This document shows, piece by piece, positions 1 through 7,722 of a stretch of 64,000 nucleotides of DNA. Location: positions 1 to 64,000 of the forward strand of contig NZ_BCQG01000017.1 in NCBI RefSeq assembly GCF_001544315.1, written 5' to 3'. Position numbers and translations under genes: made by a program. Below the pieces are notes generated by a model. It saw only the letters and a list, made by a program, of their open reading frames with translations, was not told the DNA's origin and did no database searches. Positions within the stretch are counted from its first letter, which is position 1, and each line of letters opens with the position of its first letter. Source of the stretch: Geobacillus jurassicus NBRC 107829 (GTDB taxonomy: Bacteria; Bacillota; Bacilli; Bacillales; Anoxybacillaceae).

Positions 1-34
1 CCATCAACCAGCCAATGGATTTCCGGGCGGAGGC

Positions 35-69
35 AAAAAAAGCCCCAACGCACAAGCAAGGCGTTGGGG
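35..69 (-). terminator. Rho-independent terminator after dapA
   Basis: Read on the minus strand, a perfect 9-bp stem (CCCCAACGC / GCGTTGGGG, at 43-51 and 61-69) with a 9-nt loop is followed by a run of seven T. It lies 26 bases past the dapA stop and closes the spoVFA-to-dapA gene set. Bases 1-34 to its left show nothing I can name. Confidence 0.9.
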
Positions 70-94
70 AATCGTTCTGCCGAAAGGCCGATGG

Positions 95-970
95 TTACGA
101 CAAATCATCGAGCAGGCGGCTTAGCTCCTTCCGCTCTTGTTCGGTGAGCGGCACAAGCGGAAGGCGCACCGAACCGACGTCCAGCCCGCGCAGCTGCAGC
201 GCGGTTTTGACCGGCACCGGACTCGGAGCGGCAAACAGCCCTTTCATGAGGGGCAGCCATTTTCGATGCAGCGCTGCCGCCTTCTGATGATCGCCCGCTG
301 CAAAGGCGCGAATCATCTCCTGCATTTCATTGCCGATGATATGCGAGGCGACGGAAACGACCCCGGCACCGCCGATCGCTAAAACCGGAAGCGTCAAGCT
401 GTCGTCGCCGCTGTAGAGCAAAAAGTCGTCCGGTGTGCATTCAATGATTTCCGCCATTGCGTCCAAATTGCCGCCCGCTTCCTTGACGGCGACAATGTTC
501 GGAACTTCGGACAGCCGGATGACCGTCTCCGGGGCGAGATTCACCGACGTGCGCCCTGGAACGTTATACAGCATCACCGGCAGCGATGTGCTTTCCGCAA
601 TCGCTTTGAAATGCTGATACAGCCCTTCTTGGTTCGGCTTGTTGTAATACGGCGCCACAAGCATGACAGCATCGACGCCCGCCTCTTCCGCCTTTTTCGT
701 CAGCTCGATCGACGCGCGCGTATCGTTCGTGCCCGTTCCAGCAATGACCGGCGCCCGGCCGTTGACGACGGAGACGACATGGCGAAAAAGCGCGATTTTT
801 TCCTCGGTCGTCAACGTCGGCGACTCCCCGGTCGTACCGGCGACCACAAGCGCGTCTGTGCCGTTGTCAAGCAAATAGTTGACAAGCTCCGTTGTTTTTG
901 CCAAGTCGAGATTCCCTTTTCGGTCAAATGGCGTAACCATCGCCGTTACGATGTTCCCGAATTGAACCAC
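95..970 (-). CDS. dapA: 4-hydroxy-tetrahydrodipicolinate synthase
   Basis: Class I aldolase (TIM barrel) condensing pyruvate with aspartate semialdehyde, the first committed step to diaminopimelate and lysine and the source of the dipicolinate precursor. The 291-residue protein shows VVAGTTGESPTL (phosphate/substrate loop), YNVPGRT with the conserved tyrosine, and VAVKEAGG with the Schiff-base lysine. I start at the GTG at 970 (protein MVQFGNIV), which has AGGAG 8 nt upstream and matches the B. subtilis N-terminus; a longer reading frame to 991 has no ribosome site. It begins only 5 bases after the dapG stop, so coupled translation is likely. Confidence 0.96.
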   Translation of the reverse strand: MVQFGNIVTAMVTPFDRKGNLDLAKTTELVNYLLDNGTDALVVAGTTGESPTLTTEEKIALFRHVVSVVNGRAPVIAGTGTNDTRASIELTKKAEEAGVDAVMLVAPYYNKPNQEGLYQHFKAIAESTSLPVMLYNVPGRTSVNLAPETVIRLSEVPNIVAVKEAGGNLDAMAEIIECTPDDFLLYSGDDSLTLPVLAIGGAGVVSVASHIIGNEMQEMIRAFAAGDHQKAAALHRKWLPLMKGLFAAPSPVPVKTALQLRGLDVGSVRLPLVPLTEQERKELSRLLDDLS

Positions 971-975
971 GGTTT

Positions 976-2229
976 TCACTCCTCGCTCCAAATCGCTTCA
1001 TGCCCGCCCGCATCCGCCTCGGATAGGCAAAAGGCGTCATGCAGAGCGTTGACGGCTTTTTCCATATCGTCCTGCTTCACTAACACCCAAATCGTCGTAT
1101 GGCTGTCGGCCGACTGCAAAATTTGGATGCCTTGCTCTGACAAGGCGGTGACAATTTTTGCCGTCACCCCCGGCACGCCGGCAATGCCGGCGCCGACGAC
1201 CGACACTTTGGCGCAGCGGGGCGTCACGGCCGGTTCGTAACCGATGCGGCGCAAAGCGGCCACCGCCTTTTCCGTCATGTCGCCGCTTACAGTGTACACA
1301 ACGCCGTACGGCGAAATGTTGATGAAGTCGACGCTGATGCCCTCGTGGGCCATGGCTTGAAACACATCGGATTGCAGCTCATAATGGCCTTCTTTCGCCA
1401 GCACTTTGATTTGTGTGACGTCCGCGACGTACGTAATGCCGGTGACAAGCCGCTCTTTCACATCGCTTCCTTTTCGGCCGCGGACCGATGACGTGACGAG
1501 CGTCCCCGGAGCATCGGAATATGTCGAGCGAATGCGCAGCGGCACTTTCGCCTGCATGGCGATTTCCACCGCGCGCGGATGGATCACTTTCGCCCCTTGG
1601 TACGCCATGTTGCAAATTTCCGTATAGGTGACAACCTCAAGCGGCCGGGCGTTCTCAACGATGCGCGGGTCGGCCGTCATCACGCCGTCAACATCGGTGA
1701 AAATATCAACCCACTCCGCGTTTAACGCCGCGCCGAGCGCCGCCGCCGACGTATCGCTCCCGCCGCGGCCGAGCGTTGTGATGTCGCCGTTTTCCGCCAT
1801 GCCTTGAAAGCCCGCGACAACGACGACGTCGTATTGCTCAAGCGCCTCTAGGAGGCGATCGCAGCGCATTTCGAGAATTTTCGCGTTCGTATGATCGCTG
1901 TTCGTGCAGAACCCGGCCTGGGCGCCGGTAAATGCCGTGGCCTTGACGCCGTGTTCGTTCAACAAGTTGCTGAACACGACGCTTGAGATGATTTCTCCGC
2001 ACGCCATGAGCATATCTTGCTCGCGCTTCGTTACGTGGTGGCGAGCGCCGCCGATCAAACTAAGCAACGTATCCGTCGCATATGGGTCGCCGTAACGGCC
2101 CATGGCCGATACAACAGCGACGACTTTGTAGCCGTCTTCAAGCGCTCGTTCAATATGACGGCGCGCCAAGTTCCGCCCGCGCTCGTCGCGGACGGACGTG
2201 CCGCCGAACTTTTGAACAATGAGTTTCAT
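976..2229 (-). CDS. dapG: Aspartokinase I (diaminopimelate-sensitive type)
   Basis: Phosphorylates aspartate, the entry reaction of the aspartate family. The 417 residues contain the N-terminal KFGGTSV nucleotide motif, the kinase core with FQGM and GRGGSDTSAAALGAAL, and a C-terminal pair of ACT domains (about residues 270-400) that bind the feedback effector. The start is the ATG at 2229 (MKLIVQKFGG), preceded by GGGGTG at 5-nt spacing. Position between asd and dapA identifies it as the DapG isozyme rather than LysC or YclM; inhibition by diaminopimelate is known for B. subtilis DapG and inferred here. Confidence 0.94.
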   Translation of the reverse strand: MKLIVQKFGGTSVRDERGRNLARRHIERALEDGYKVVAVVSAMGRYGDPYATDTLLSLIGGARHHVTKREQDMLMACGEIISSVVFSNLLNEHGVKATAFTGAQAGFCTNSDHTNAKILEMRCDRLLEALEQYDVVVVAGFQGMAENGDITTLGRGGSDTSAAALGAALNAEWVDIFTDVDGVMTADPRIVENARPLEVVTYTEICNMAYQGAKVIHPRAVEIAMQAKVPLRIRSTYSDAPGTLVTSSVRGRKGSDVKERLVTGITYVADVTQIKVLAKEGHYELQSDVFQAMAHEGISVDFINISPYGVVYTVSGDMTEKAVAALRRIGYEPAVTPRCAKVSVVGAGIAGVPGVTAKIVTALSEQGIQILQSADSHTTIWVLVKQDDMEKAVNALHDAFCLSEADAGGHEAIWSEE

Positions 2230-2249
2230 GCTAACACCCCGATGCTTTT

Positions 2250-3293
2250 TCAAATGAGCCCGAGCTTCAGCAAGCTTTCTGCGATTTGCACCGAGTTCGA
2301 GGCTGCGCCTTTTAACAAGTTGTCAGCGACAATCCATAGATGGAAGCCGCGGCGGTTGTCCAAATCGCGGCGAATGCGGCCGACAAACACGTCGTACTTA
2401 CCGACGCAATCCACCGGCATCGGGTACAGCTGTTCGCTCGGATCATCTTGAAGCACGACGCCCGGCGCTTCGCGGAGCACCGCCTGCAAGTCGGCAACGG
2501 TGACGCCGTCTTGTTCGATTTCGATGTACACCGATTCCGAATGGCCGCTCGCCACCGGAATGCGCACGCATGTCGCCGCCACTTTCAGCTCAGGCATATG
2601 CATAATTTTTTTTGTTTCATTGATCATTTTCATCTCTTCAAACGTAAATCCATTGTCTTGGAACTTATCGATTTGCGGAATGGCGTTGAACGCAATTTGG
2701 TAATGCTTCCGGTCCGATTTCACTGGCAAAATGTTCGCCTCAACCGGTTTGCCTTCGAGCACCGCTTTCGTCTGCTCGTTGAGCTCTTCAATCGCCTGCG
2801 CTCCCGCTCCGGAGACGGCCTGGTACGTCGAGACGATGACGCGCTCTAAGCCAAACGCCTTCCGAATCGGCTCCAACGCCACGACCATTTGAATCGTCGA
2901 GCAGTTCGGATTGGCAATGATGCCGTTATGCCACTTTAAGTCGCTTTCATTCACTTCCGGAACGACAAGCGGCACGTTTTCCTCCATCCGAAACGCGCTC
3001 GTGTTGTCGATGACGATCGCCCCGCGCCGCACCGCTTCCGGCGCCAGCGCTTTCGATACGGCGCCGCCGGCGCTGAACAAGGCGATGTCGACCCCATCAA
3101 AGCGCTCGGGAGATGCCGCCTGCACTTCGATCTCCTCGCTGCGAAAGCGCATTTTTTTGCCGGCTGACCGCTCCGATGACAACAAGGTCAATTTTCCGAC
3201 AGGAAAATTCCGGTCTTCCAACGTCCGCACCATTTGCTGCCCAACTGCCCCCGTTGCTCCGACGACAGCGACATGATATTGTTTTTGAGCCAT
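2250..3293 (-). CDS. asd: Aspartate-semialdehyde dehydrogenase
   Basis: NADPH-dependent reduction of aspartyl phosphate to aspartate semialdehyde, the branch point feeding DapA and homoserine synthesis. The 347-residue protein has the Rossmann motif VVGATGAVGQQM at the N-terminus and the active-site cysteine in NPNCSTIQM, with a conserved histidine in VASGHSESVY. Start chosen at the ATG at 3293 (MAQKQYHV), which has AAGGAG 8 nt upstream. It is 20 bases ahead of dapG, forming asd-dapG-dapA, and follows the dipicolinate synthase genes as in B. subtilis. Confidence 0.96.
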   Translation of the reverse strand: MAQKQYHVAVVGATGAVGQQMVRTLEDRNFPVGKLTLLSSERSAGKKMRFRSEEIEVQAASPERFDGVDIALFSAGGAVSKALAPEAVRRGAIVIDNTSAFRMEENVPLVVPEVNESDLKWHNGIIANPNCSTIQMVVALEPIRKAFGLERVIVSTYQAVSGAGAQAIEELNEQTKAVLEGKPVEANILPVKSDRKHYQIAFNAIPQIDKFQDNGFTFEEMKMINETKKIMHMPELKVAATCVRIPVASGHSESVYIEIEQDGVTVADLQAVLREAPGVVLQDDPSEQLYPMPVDCVGKYDVFVGRIRRDLDNRRGFHLWIVADNLLKGAASNSVQIAESLLKLGLI

Positions 3294-3344
3294 CAACCAT
3301 TCTCCTTCCACATCGTCACTCTAAGAGGTGAATTCATAGTCTTT

Positions 3345-3350
3345 ATTTTA
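3345..3350 (-). promoter_or_regulatory. Candidate extended -10 promoter for asd-dapG-dapA
   Basis: On the minus strand TGTGATAAAAT gives a TGn-extended TAAAAT box, but there is no convincing -35 at 16-18 nt. It sits in the 111-base gap between spoVFB and asd, where a vegetative promoter is expected because asd and dapA are needed during growth while spoVF is sporulation-specific. An inverted repeat CGTTGCG/CGCAACG lies just upstream (3359-3392). Confidence 0.35.
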
Positions 3351-3404
3351 TCACATTCCGTTGCGGACGAGAGAACATTTTTATGCGCAACGTTGATTTT
3401 TGAT

Positions 3405-4010
3405 TCAGTTGTAGCGGAACCGCTCGATAATGACCGGCTGCAGCTGCTTCCCTTCAAGCGCGGCAAGAATCGTATCGCGCAAAAGCGGCATGTAGGCGAC
3501 CATGGAGTTCGGCTTCGCCTGCGGAGCATCTTGGCCGAACGGGATGAAATAAATGTTTTTTGCTGCCATAAGCCGCATAAGATTGACGCCGTTTAGGCCG
3601 AGCGCATCGTTGGTGGAGATGCCAAGCACGACCGGGCGGTGGTTGCGCATCGTCGCTTTCGCCGCCATCAACACTGGGGAATCGGTCATGGCGTTGGCCA
3701 GCTTACTCATCGAGTTGCCAGTGAGCGGGGCGATCACCATGCAGTCGAGCGGGATTTTCGGTCCGAGAGGTTCTGCTTTGACGATCGTATCGATCACCTC
3801 GTTTCCAGTCAGTTGCTCCAGTTTTTTCACCCATTCTTCCCCTTCGCCAAAGCGGGTGTTCGTCGTTTTCACCGTATAGGTGACGATCGGCAGCACCTCC
3901 GCTCCTTCGTTGACAAGCTTCTCGATCTCCGGGAACACCGCATCATATGTGCAATGCGACCCGGTGAGACCAAAGCCGATTCGTTTTCCTTTCAAGCTGT
4001 TCCCGCTCAT
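3405..4010 (-). CDS. spoVFB: Dipicolinate synthase subunit B
   Basis: Flavoprotein-like subunit of the enzyme that makes dipicolinic acid in the mother cell for export into the spore core. The 201 residues have the flavin-decarboxylase-type fold pattern: KGKRIGFGLTGSHCTYDA at the N-terminus, PLDCMVIAPLTGNSMSKLAN in the middle, and VLGISTNDALG. It overlaps spoVFA by four bases (ATGA type at 4007-4010) and has GGGAGGAG upstream of the ATG at 4010. Length and position match B. subtilis SpoVFB. Confidence 0.94.
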   Translation of the reverse strand: MSGNSLKGKRIGFGLTGSHCTYDAVFPEIEKLVNEGAEVLPIVTYTVKTTNTRFGEGEEWVKKLEQLTGNEVIDTIVKAEPLGPKIPLDCMVIAPLTGNSMSKLANAMTDSPVLMAAKATMRNHRPVVLGISTNDALGLNGVNLMRLMAAKNIYFIPFGQDAPQAKPNSMVAYMPLLRDTILAALEGKQLQPVIIERFRYN

Positions 4011-4912
4011 TGTCGATTCTCCTCCCGTTTTTGTAAATCTTCATATAATAGCTGCGCCAAGACGTTGGCGATGATTTGCCCGGCCGTTTTCGGCGCGACG
4101 ACCCCAGGCAGCCCGGGCGCCAAAATGGCTTTCACTCCGCGTTTTTCGGCGTAGCGAAAATCGGTACCGCCGGGTTTGGATGCCAAATCGATAATCAGCG
4201 TATGGGGCGGCATTTTGGCGATGACGCTCGCCGTCACGATGAGATGAGGCACGGTGTTGATGCAGACGTCAATGTCACGCACTTCTTTTTCCAAATCGTT
4301 TAAGTGAAACGGCACAAGCCCCATTTCCGTAATGCGAGCGAGATGTTCCGATCGGCGCGCCCCGACTTTCACTTTCGCCCCCAACGCAGCGAACGTCCGG
4401 GCGACGGTCATGCCGACGCGTCCAAGCCCCAAGACGGCGACGCGCGAGCCGTGGATCGTAAAATCGGTATGCTGAATGACCATCATCACCGTGCCTTCCG
4501 CGGTCGGAATCGAGTTGTAAATGGCGACATCGTCGCGCTCAAACAACTGCACATGCTTGCGCCCCGTTTTTTTCACCAATTCGTCCAAATACGCGTTGCT
4601 GATGCCGGAGTAAATCGTGCACCGCCGCGCCGTTTTTTGCACCATCTTTTCCGTAAACGGAATCGGTTCATGGGCGAACACGCTGTTGACGTTCCCGTCC
4701 AGCGTCGTGCCGTGAACCGGCAAAATGATCGCATCCAAATCAGCAAAATCGACTTCGCTGATCGGCAGCTTCATCGCCCCAGTGAAATGGTGGGCAAGTT
4801 GGTCAAAGCCGACAAGCGACAACTTCGCATCGAGTTCAACGAGTTTGCGAATGACTTCAAGCTGTCTAGCATCGCCGCCGATGATGGCGATATGCATTCC
4901 TGTCAGCATCAT
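4007..4912 (-). CDS. spoVFA: Dipicolinate synthase subunit A
   Basis: NAD(P)-binding subunit of dipicolinate synthase, converting the DapA product to dipicolinate late in sporulation. The 301-residue protein has an N-terminal domain with HIAIIGGDARQLEVI and a C-terminal Rossmann domain with VAVLGLGRVGMTVAR near residue 155. Start at the ATG at 4912 has AAGGTGAG at 8-nt spacing; an in-frame ATG lies directly after it. The operon with spoVFB is preceded by a sigma-K-like promoter, consistent with mother-cell expression. Confidence 0.95.
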   Translation of the reverse strand: MMLTGMHIAIIGGDARQLEVIRKLVELDAKLSLVGFDQLAHHFTGAMKLPISEVDFADLDAIILPVHGTTLDGNVNSVFAHEPIPFTEKMVQKTARRCTIYSGISNAYLDELVKKTGRKHVQLFERDDVAIYNSIPTAEGTVMMVIQHTDFTIHGSRVAVLGLGRVGMTVARTFAALGAKVKVGARRSEHLARITEMGLVPFHLNDLEKEVRDIDVCINTVPHLIVTASVIAKMPPHTLIIDLASKPGGTDFRYAEKRGVKAILAPGLPGVVAPKTAGQIIANVLAQLLYEDLQKREENRQ

Positions 4913-4960
4913 GTTATACGCTCACCTTCTTTATTGGCAAACTGCTCCGTTTCTTTTCCC

Positions 4961-4987
4961 ATCTTATGTCGGAAGGAAAATATAGGT
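4961..4987 (-). promoter_or_regulatory. Sigma-K-type promoter for spoVFA-spoVFB
   Basis: On the minus strand AC (4986-4987) is followed after 17 nt by CATAAGAT (4961-4968). This fits the published B. subtilis sigma-K consensus of AC, 16-17 nt, CATAnnnT, and B. subtilis spoVF is a sigma-K operon. The -10 lies about 50 bases before the spoVFA start. Confidence 0.7.
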
Positions 4988-5041
4988 GAATATCCTTGCG
5001 GGAAAAAATGGGCGATATGCGCTGACAGCAGACAAGATGCA

Positions 5042-5071
5042 GTCATTTTTTCTTGTTTTGTTCCTTACAAT
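5042..5071 (+). promoter_or_regulatory. Candidate sigma-E promoter for ymxH
   Basis: GTCATTTT (5042-5049) and CTTACAAT (5064-5071) differ by one base each from the sigma-E elements GTCATATT and CATACAAT, with the correct internal spacing. It lies 31 bases upstream of the ymxH start and is divergent to the sigma-K-like promoter. Confidence 0.5.
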
Positions 5072-5102
5072 AGAAATAAAGAAGCCAAAAAGGGGGATCG
5101 GC

Positions 5103-5345
5103 ATGAGGCTGAGCGAGTTAAGCGGAAAGGAAATTGTCGATGTGAGGCGGGCAGAGCGGCTCGGGGTGCTCGGGCAGACCGATTTGGAAATCAACGAGCA
5201 AACCGGGCAGATCGAGGCGCTGCTCATCCCAACGGGGAAATGGTTCGGATTTCGCAAAGACGGGCAGGAAATTCGCGTGCCGTGGAAATATATTCGCAAA
5301 ATCGGCGCCGATATGATGATGATCGACGTCCCCGACGAAGGGTGA
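5103..5345 (+). CDS. ymxH: YlmC/YmxH family PRC-barrel sporulation protein
   Basis: The only plus-strand gene I support. It encodes 80 residues with a single PRC-barrel-like beta domain (MRLSELSGKEIVDV, then GQIEALLIPTGKWFGF and VPWKYIRKIGADMMMIDV). YlmC/YmxH proteins occur in endospore formers but their biochemical role is unknown. The start at 5103 has AAGGGGG at 6-nt spacing and gives the family's usual length; the frame is open further upstream to 4986 but without a ribosome site. It is convergent with mlpA across a bidirectional terminator. Confidence 0.9.
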   Translation: MRLSELSGKEIVDVRRAERLGVLGQTDLEINEQTGQIEALLIPTGKWFGFRKDGQEIRVPWKYIRKIGADMMMIDVPDEG

Positions 5346-5360
5346 AAGGGGCGTCAAACG

Positions 5361-5399
5361 AAAAAGCTAACAACCTAGCGAAAGGTCGTTAGCTTTTTT
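5361..5399. terminator. Bidirectional terminator between ymxH and mlpA
   Basis: An inverted repeat GCTAACAACC / GGTCGTTAGC (one mismatch) is flanked by five A on the left and six T on the right, so it can end transcription of ymxH on the plus strand and of ylxY-mlpA on the minus strand. Confidence 0.88.
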
Positions 5400-5409
5400 G
5401 ATGCTCGAA

Positions 5410-6657
5410 CTATGAACGAAACGGGCGCGGCAGCACGCCGTCCGGACTGATTAAGGCGAGCGCGTAATCGTCCGTGAAAACCGTGCGCGCCAGTTCGTTT
5501 ACTTTTTCCACCGTGACGCTTTCAATCTCTTCAATGATTTCATCGAGCGAGCGGTGGCGGCCGAGAAGGAGTTCATTTTTGCCGTTGCGGCTCATTCGGC
5601 TGTTCGTGCTCTCGAGCCCAAGCATCAGGCTTCCTTTCATCTGCTCTTTGCTGTTACGCAGCTCTTTTTCGGTGACTCCGTCCTCTTTCAGCTGGCGAAT
5701 GGTCTGTTGGATCGTTTCAAACAGCACATCAAGCTGGCTGCTTCCGGTGCCGGCGTAAATGGCGAGCAGGCCGCTGTCTTGGTAGGCGGAATGGTATGAG
5801 AACACCGAATATGCCAATCCGCGCTGTTCGCGCACTTCCTGAAACAGCCGGCTGCTCATGCTGCCCCCTAAAATATTGTTCAAGATGAGGAGCGGGTACG
5901 CGTCCGGATGGCCGATCGGCAACCCGTTGAATCCGATGCATACGTGCGCCTGCTCGGTGTCTTTTTTGCGCGCGATCTTTTGCGGCACAAACGACGGCGT
6001 CCCTGAAGAAGGTGGCTTGCTCTCTGCGGTGAACGAGCCGAAATAACGCTCGACCTCGTCAATAAACCGTTCGTCGACGTTGCCGGCGACCGAAACGACG
6101 ACGCGATCCGGTGTATAGTAGTCCGCCATATATTGGCGCAACGTGTCGCCAGTGAACGTGCGCAGCGTCTCTTCCGTGCCCAAAATCGGATAGCCGAGCG
6201 GATGGCCCGCATAGCACGCTTTGCCGAGCAAATCGTGGACGATGTCATCCGGTGTATCTTCATACATTTTGATTTCCTCGAGCACGACGTTGCGCTCTTT
6301 TTGCAGCTCATCCTCAACGAACGTCGAGTGGAAAAACATATCAGCGAGCATTTCAAGCGCCAACGGCGCGTGTTCATCCAACACTTTGGCGTAATAGCAC
6401 GTATATTCTTTCGACGTAAAGGCGTTCACCTGCCCACCGATGCTGTCGAACGCTTCCGCAATATCCCGGGCCGTGCGCGTCGTCGTCCCTTTGAAAAACA
6501 TATGCTCTAAAAAGTGGGAGATGCCGTTGTTTTGCTCCGTTTCATTGCGAGAGCCGGTGCCGATCCATATGCCGATGGCCACCGAGCGCACGGTCGGGAT
6601 TGGCTCGAGCACGATTCGTACACCGTTTTTGCACGTATATTTGTTAATCAACTCCAT
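5410..6657 (-). CDS. mlpA: M16 family zinc metallopeptidase (MlpA/YmxG)
   Basis: Processing-peptidase-like protease of 415 residues. The inverted zinc motif HFLEH with the following MFFKGT lies near residue 50, and the second zinc ligand region LDEHAPLALEMLADM follows. A C-terminal M16 domain contains GGSMSSRLFQEVREQRGLAY. I start at the ATG at 6657 (MELINKYTCKNG) because AGGAGG sits just ahead of it; the longer frame to 6690 has none. It overlaps the end of ylxY by 14 bases. The B. subtilis homologue is linked to regulation of extracellular protease production; substrates are not established. Confidence 0.93.
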   Translation of the reverse strand: MELINKYTCKNGVRIVLEPIPTVRSVAIGIWIGTGSRNETEQNNGISHFLEHMFFKGTTTRTARDIAEAFDSIGGQVNAFTSKEYTCYYAKVLDEHAPLALEMLADMFFHSTFVEDELQKERNVVLEEIKMYEDTPDDIVHDLLGKACYAGHPLGYPILGTEETLRTFTGDTLRQYMADYYTPDRVVVSVAGNVDERFIDEVERYFGSFTAESKPPSSGTPSFVPQKIARKKDTEQAHVCIGFNGLPIGHPDAYPLLILNNILGGSMSSRLFQEVREQRGLAYSVFSYHSAYQDSGLLAIYAGTGSSQLDVLFETIQQTIRQLKEDGVTEKELRNSKEQMKGSLMLGLESTNSRMSRNGKNELLLGRHRSLDEIIEEIESVTVEKVNELARTVFTDDYALALISPDGVLPRPFRS

Positions 6658-7627
6658 GTTCCTCCTGTTTGTTTGCCAGTCTTTTCTCATCGAATAAGGC
6701 CGTCAAGCTGCCTAAGGCGTAGCCTTGGCGCTTGATCGAGGCGATCAGCTCGTCAAGCGCGGCCGCCGTCGGCATCGTCGGATGCATTAAAATGATGGCA
6801 CCGGGATGAACGTTTGATGTCACCCGTTTCACTATAACAGATGGCGACGGTTTTTGCCAATCAATTGTATCGACGCTCCATAGAATCGTTTTCATGCCGA
6901 GTTCCGCGGCGACCTCGACGACCTCGTCGCGGTAGCTGCCGCTTGGCGGGGCAAACCATTTGCATTTAACCGATGTCGCCGCCTCAATCACTTCGTTTGT
7001 TTTCTCGAGCTCGCGGCGGATGTTGTCGACAGCGAGCGTTTTCATATCAGGATGGCTGTAGGAATGGTTGCCGATTTCATGGCCGGCGTCTGCTATCATT
7101 TTTGCCATCTCCGGGTGTTTTTTTACCCATCGTCCTTCCAAAAAGAACGTCGCCTTCACACCGTGCTTTTTCAACGTCTCAAGCATATCAGGAAGGTATT
7201 CTTCCCCCCAGGCGACATTGACCACAAACGCCACCATCGGCTTGTCAGGATGACCTCGGTAGATCGGCGCCGGCGGCAAATCGTCCAAATGGATGCGCGG
7301 GGGCACTTGCCGGAACACGAGTTTTCGCTCATCAAACATTCCCGTTTTTTTCATGTTTTGATAGGAGGCGTCAATGTCGACGGCGAGCCCGTTGTAGCCA
7401 GGCGTCGCCTTCCACACTTTATCGATGACCGCATCTTGGGCGGGAATTTCATATTGCTTCGCTTGTTTGACGATCGTGTCGTACAGCTTGTCGCGCTCTT
7501 TCATCGCGGTCGTTTCCATCGGGCGCCAGCTCGCGATGTAATCGCCAACCGGCGGCCAATGAACCGCCGCCCAGGCGGCAAGAAACATGACCGCTAGCGC
7601 CATATAGCGGGCGCTTCCGTTGTTCAC
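6644..7627 (-). CDS. ylxY: YlxY-type polysaccharide deacetylase-like protein, membrane anchored
   Basis: A 327-residue protein with one N-terminal membrane segment (about residues 8-25) and an extracytoplasmic NodB-like domain from about residue 130. The zinc histidines HSYSH (residues 188-192) are present, as are the APPSGSYRDE and ILMHPT motifs, but the first catalytic motif, normally TFDDG, reads VNVAWG (136-141), so deacetylase activity is doubtful. Start is the GTG at 7627, preceded by GGAGGGGG. A CATAnnnT box (7656-7663) upstream resembles a sporulation -10 but has no clear -35. It is co-oriented and overlapping with mlpA. Confidence 0.9.
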   Translation of the reverse strand: MNNGSARYMALAVMFLAAWAAVHWPPVGDYIASWRPMETTAMKERDKLYDTIVKQAKQYEIPAQDAVIDKVWKATPGYNGLAVDIDASYQNMKKTGMFDERKLVFRQVPPRIHLDDLPPAPIYRGHPDKPMVAFVVNVAWGEEYLPDMLETLKKHGVKATFFLEGRWVKKHPEMAKMIADAGHEIGNHSYSHPDMKTLAVDNIRRELEKTNEVIEAATSVKCKWFAPPSGSYRDEVVEVAAELGMKTILWSVDTIDWQKPSPSVIVKRVTSNVHPGAIILMHPTMPTAAALDELIASIKRQGYALGSLTALFDEKRLANKQEEHGVD

Positions 7628-7690
7628 CCTTGTCCCCCTCCTTTTTTACTACTACAACATATGTCTTAGGGGGACAGGATAGAACATAAC

Positions 7691-7722
7691 AAAAGAGCCT
7701 TAAGAAACAAATTCCTAAGGCT
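7691..7722 (-). terminator. Terminator overlapping the pnpA stop codon
   Basis: On the minus strand AGCCTTA (7722-7716) pairs with TAAGGCT (7702-7696), extended by partly paired bases, then CTTTTGTT. The left arm contains the pnpA stop, which is unusual but not rare. Confidence 0.75.

Noticed and set aside
4304-5392. Plus-strand open frame of 362 codons over spoVFA and ymxH
   Set aside because: Overlaps two well-supported genes, has no recognisable domain or ribosome site, and runs through the sporulation promoter region.
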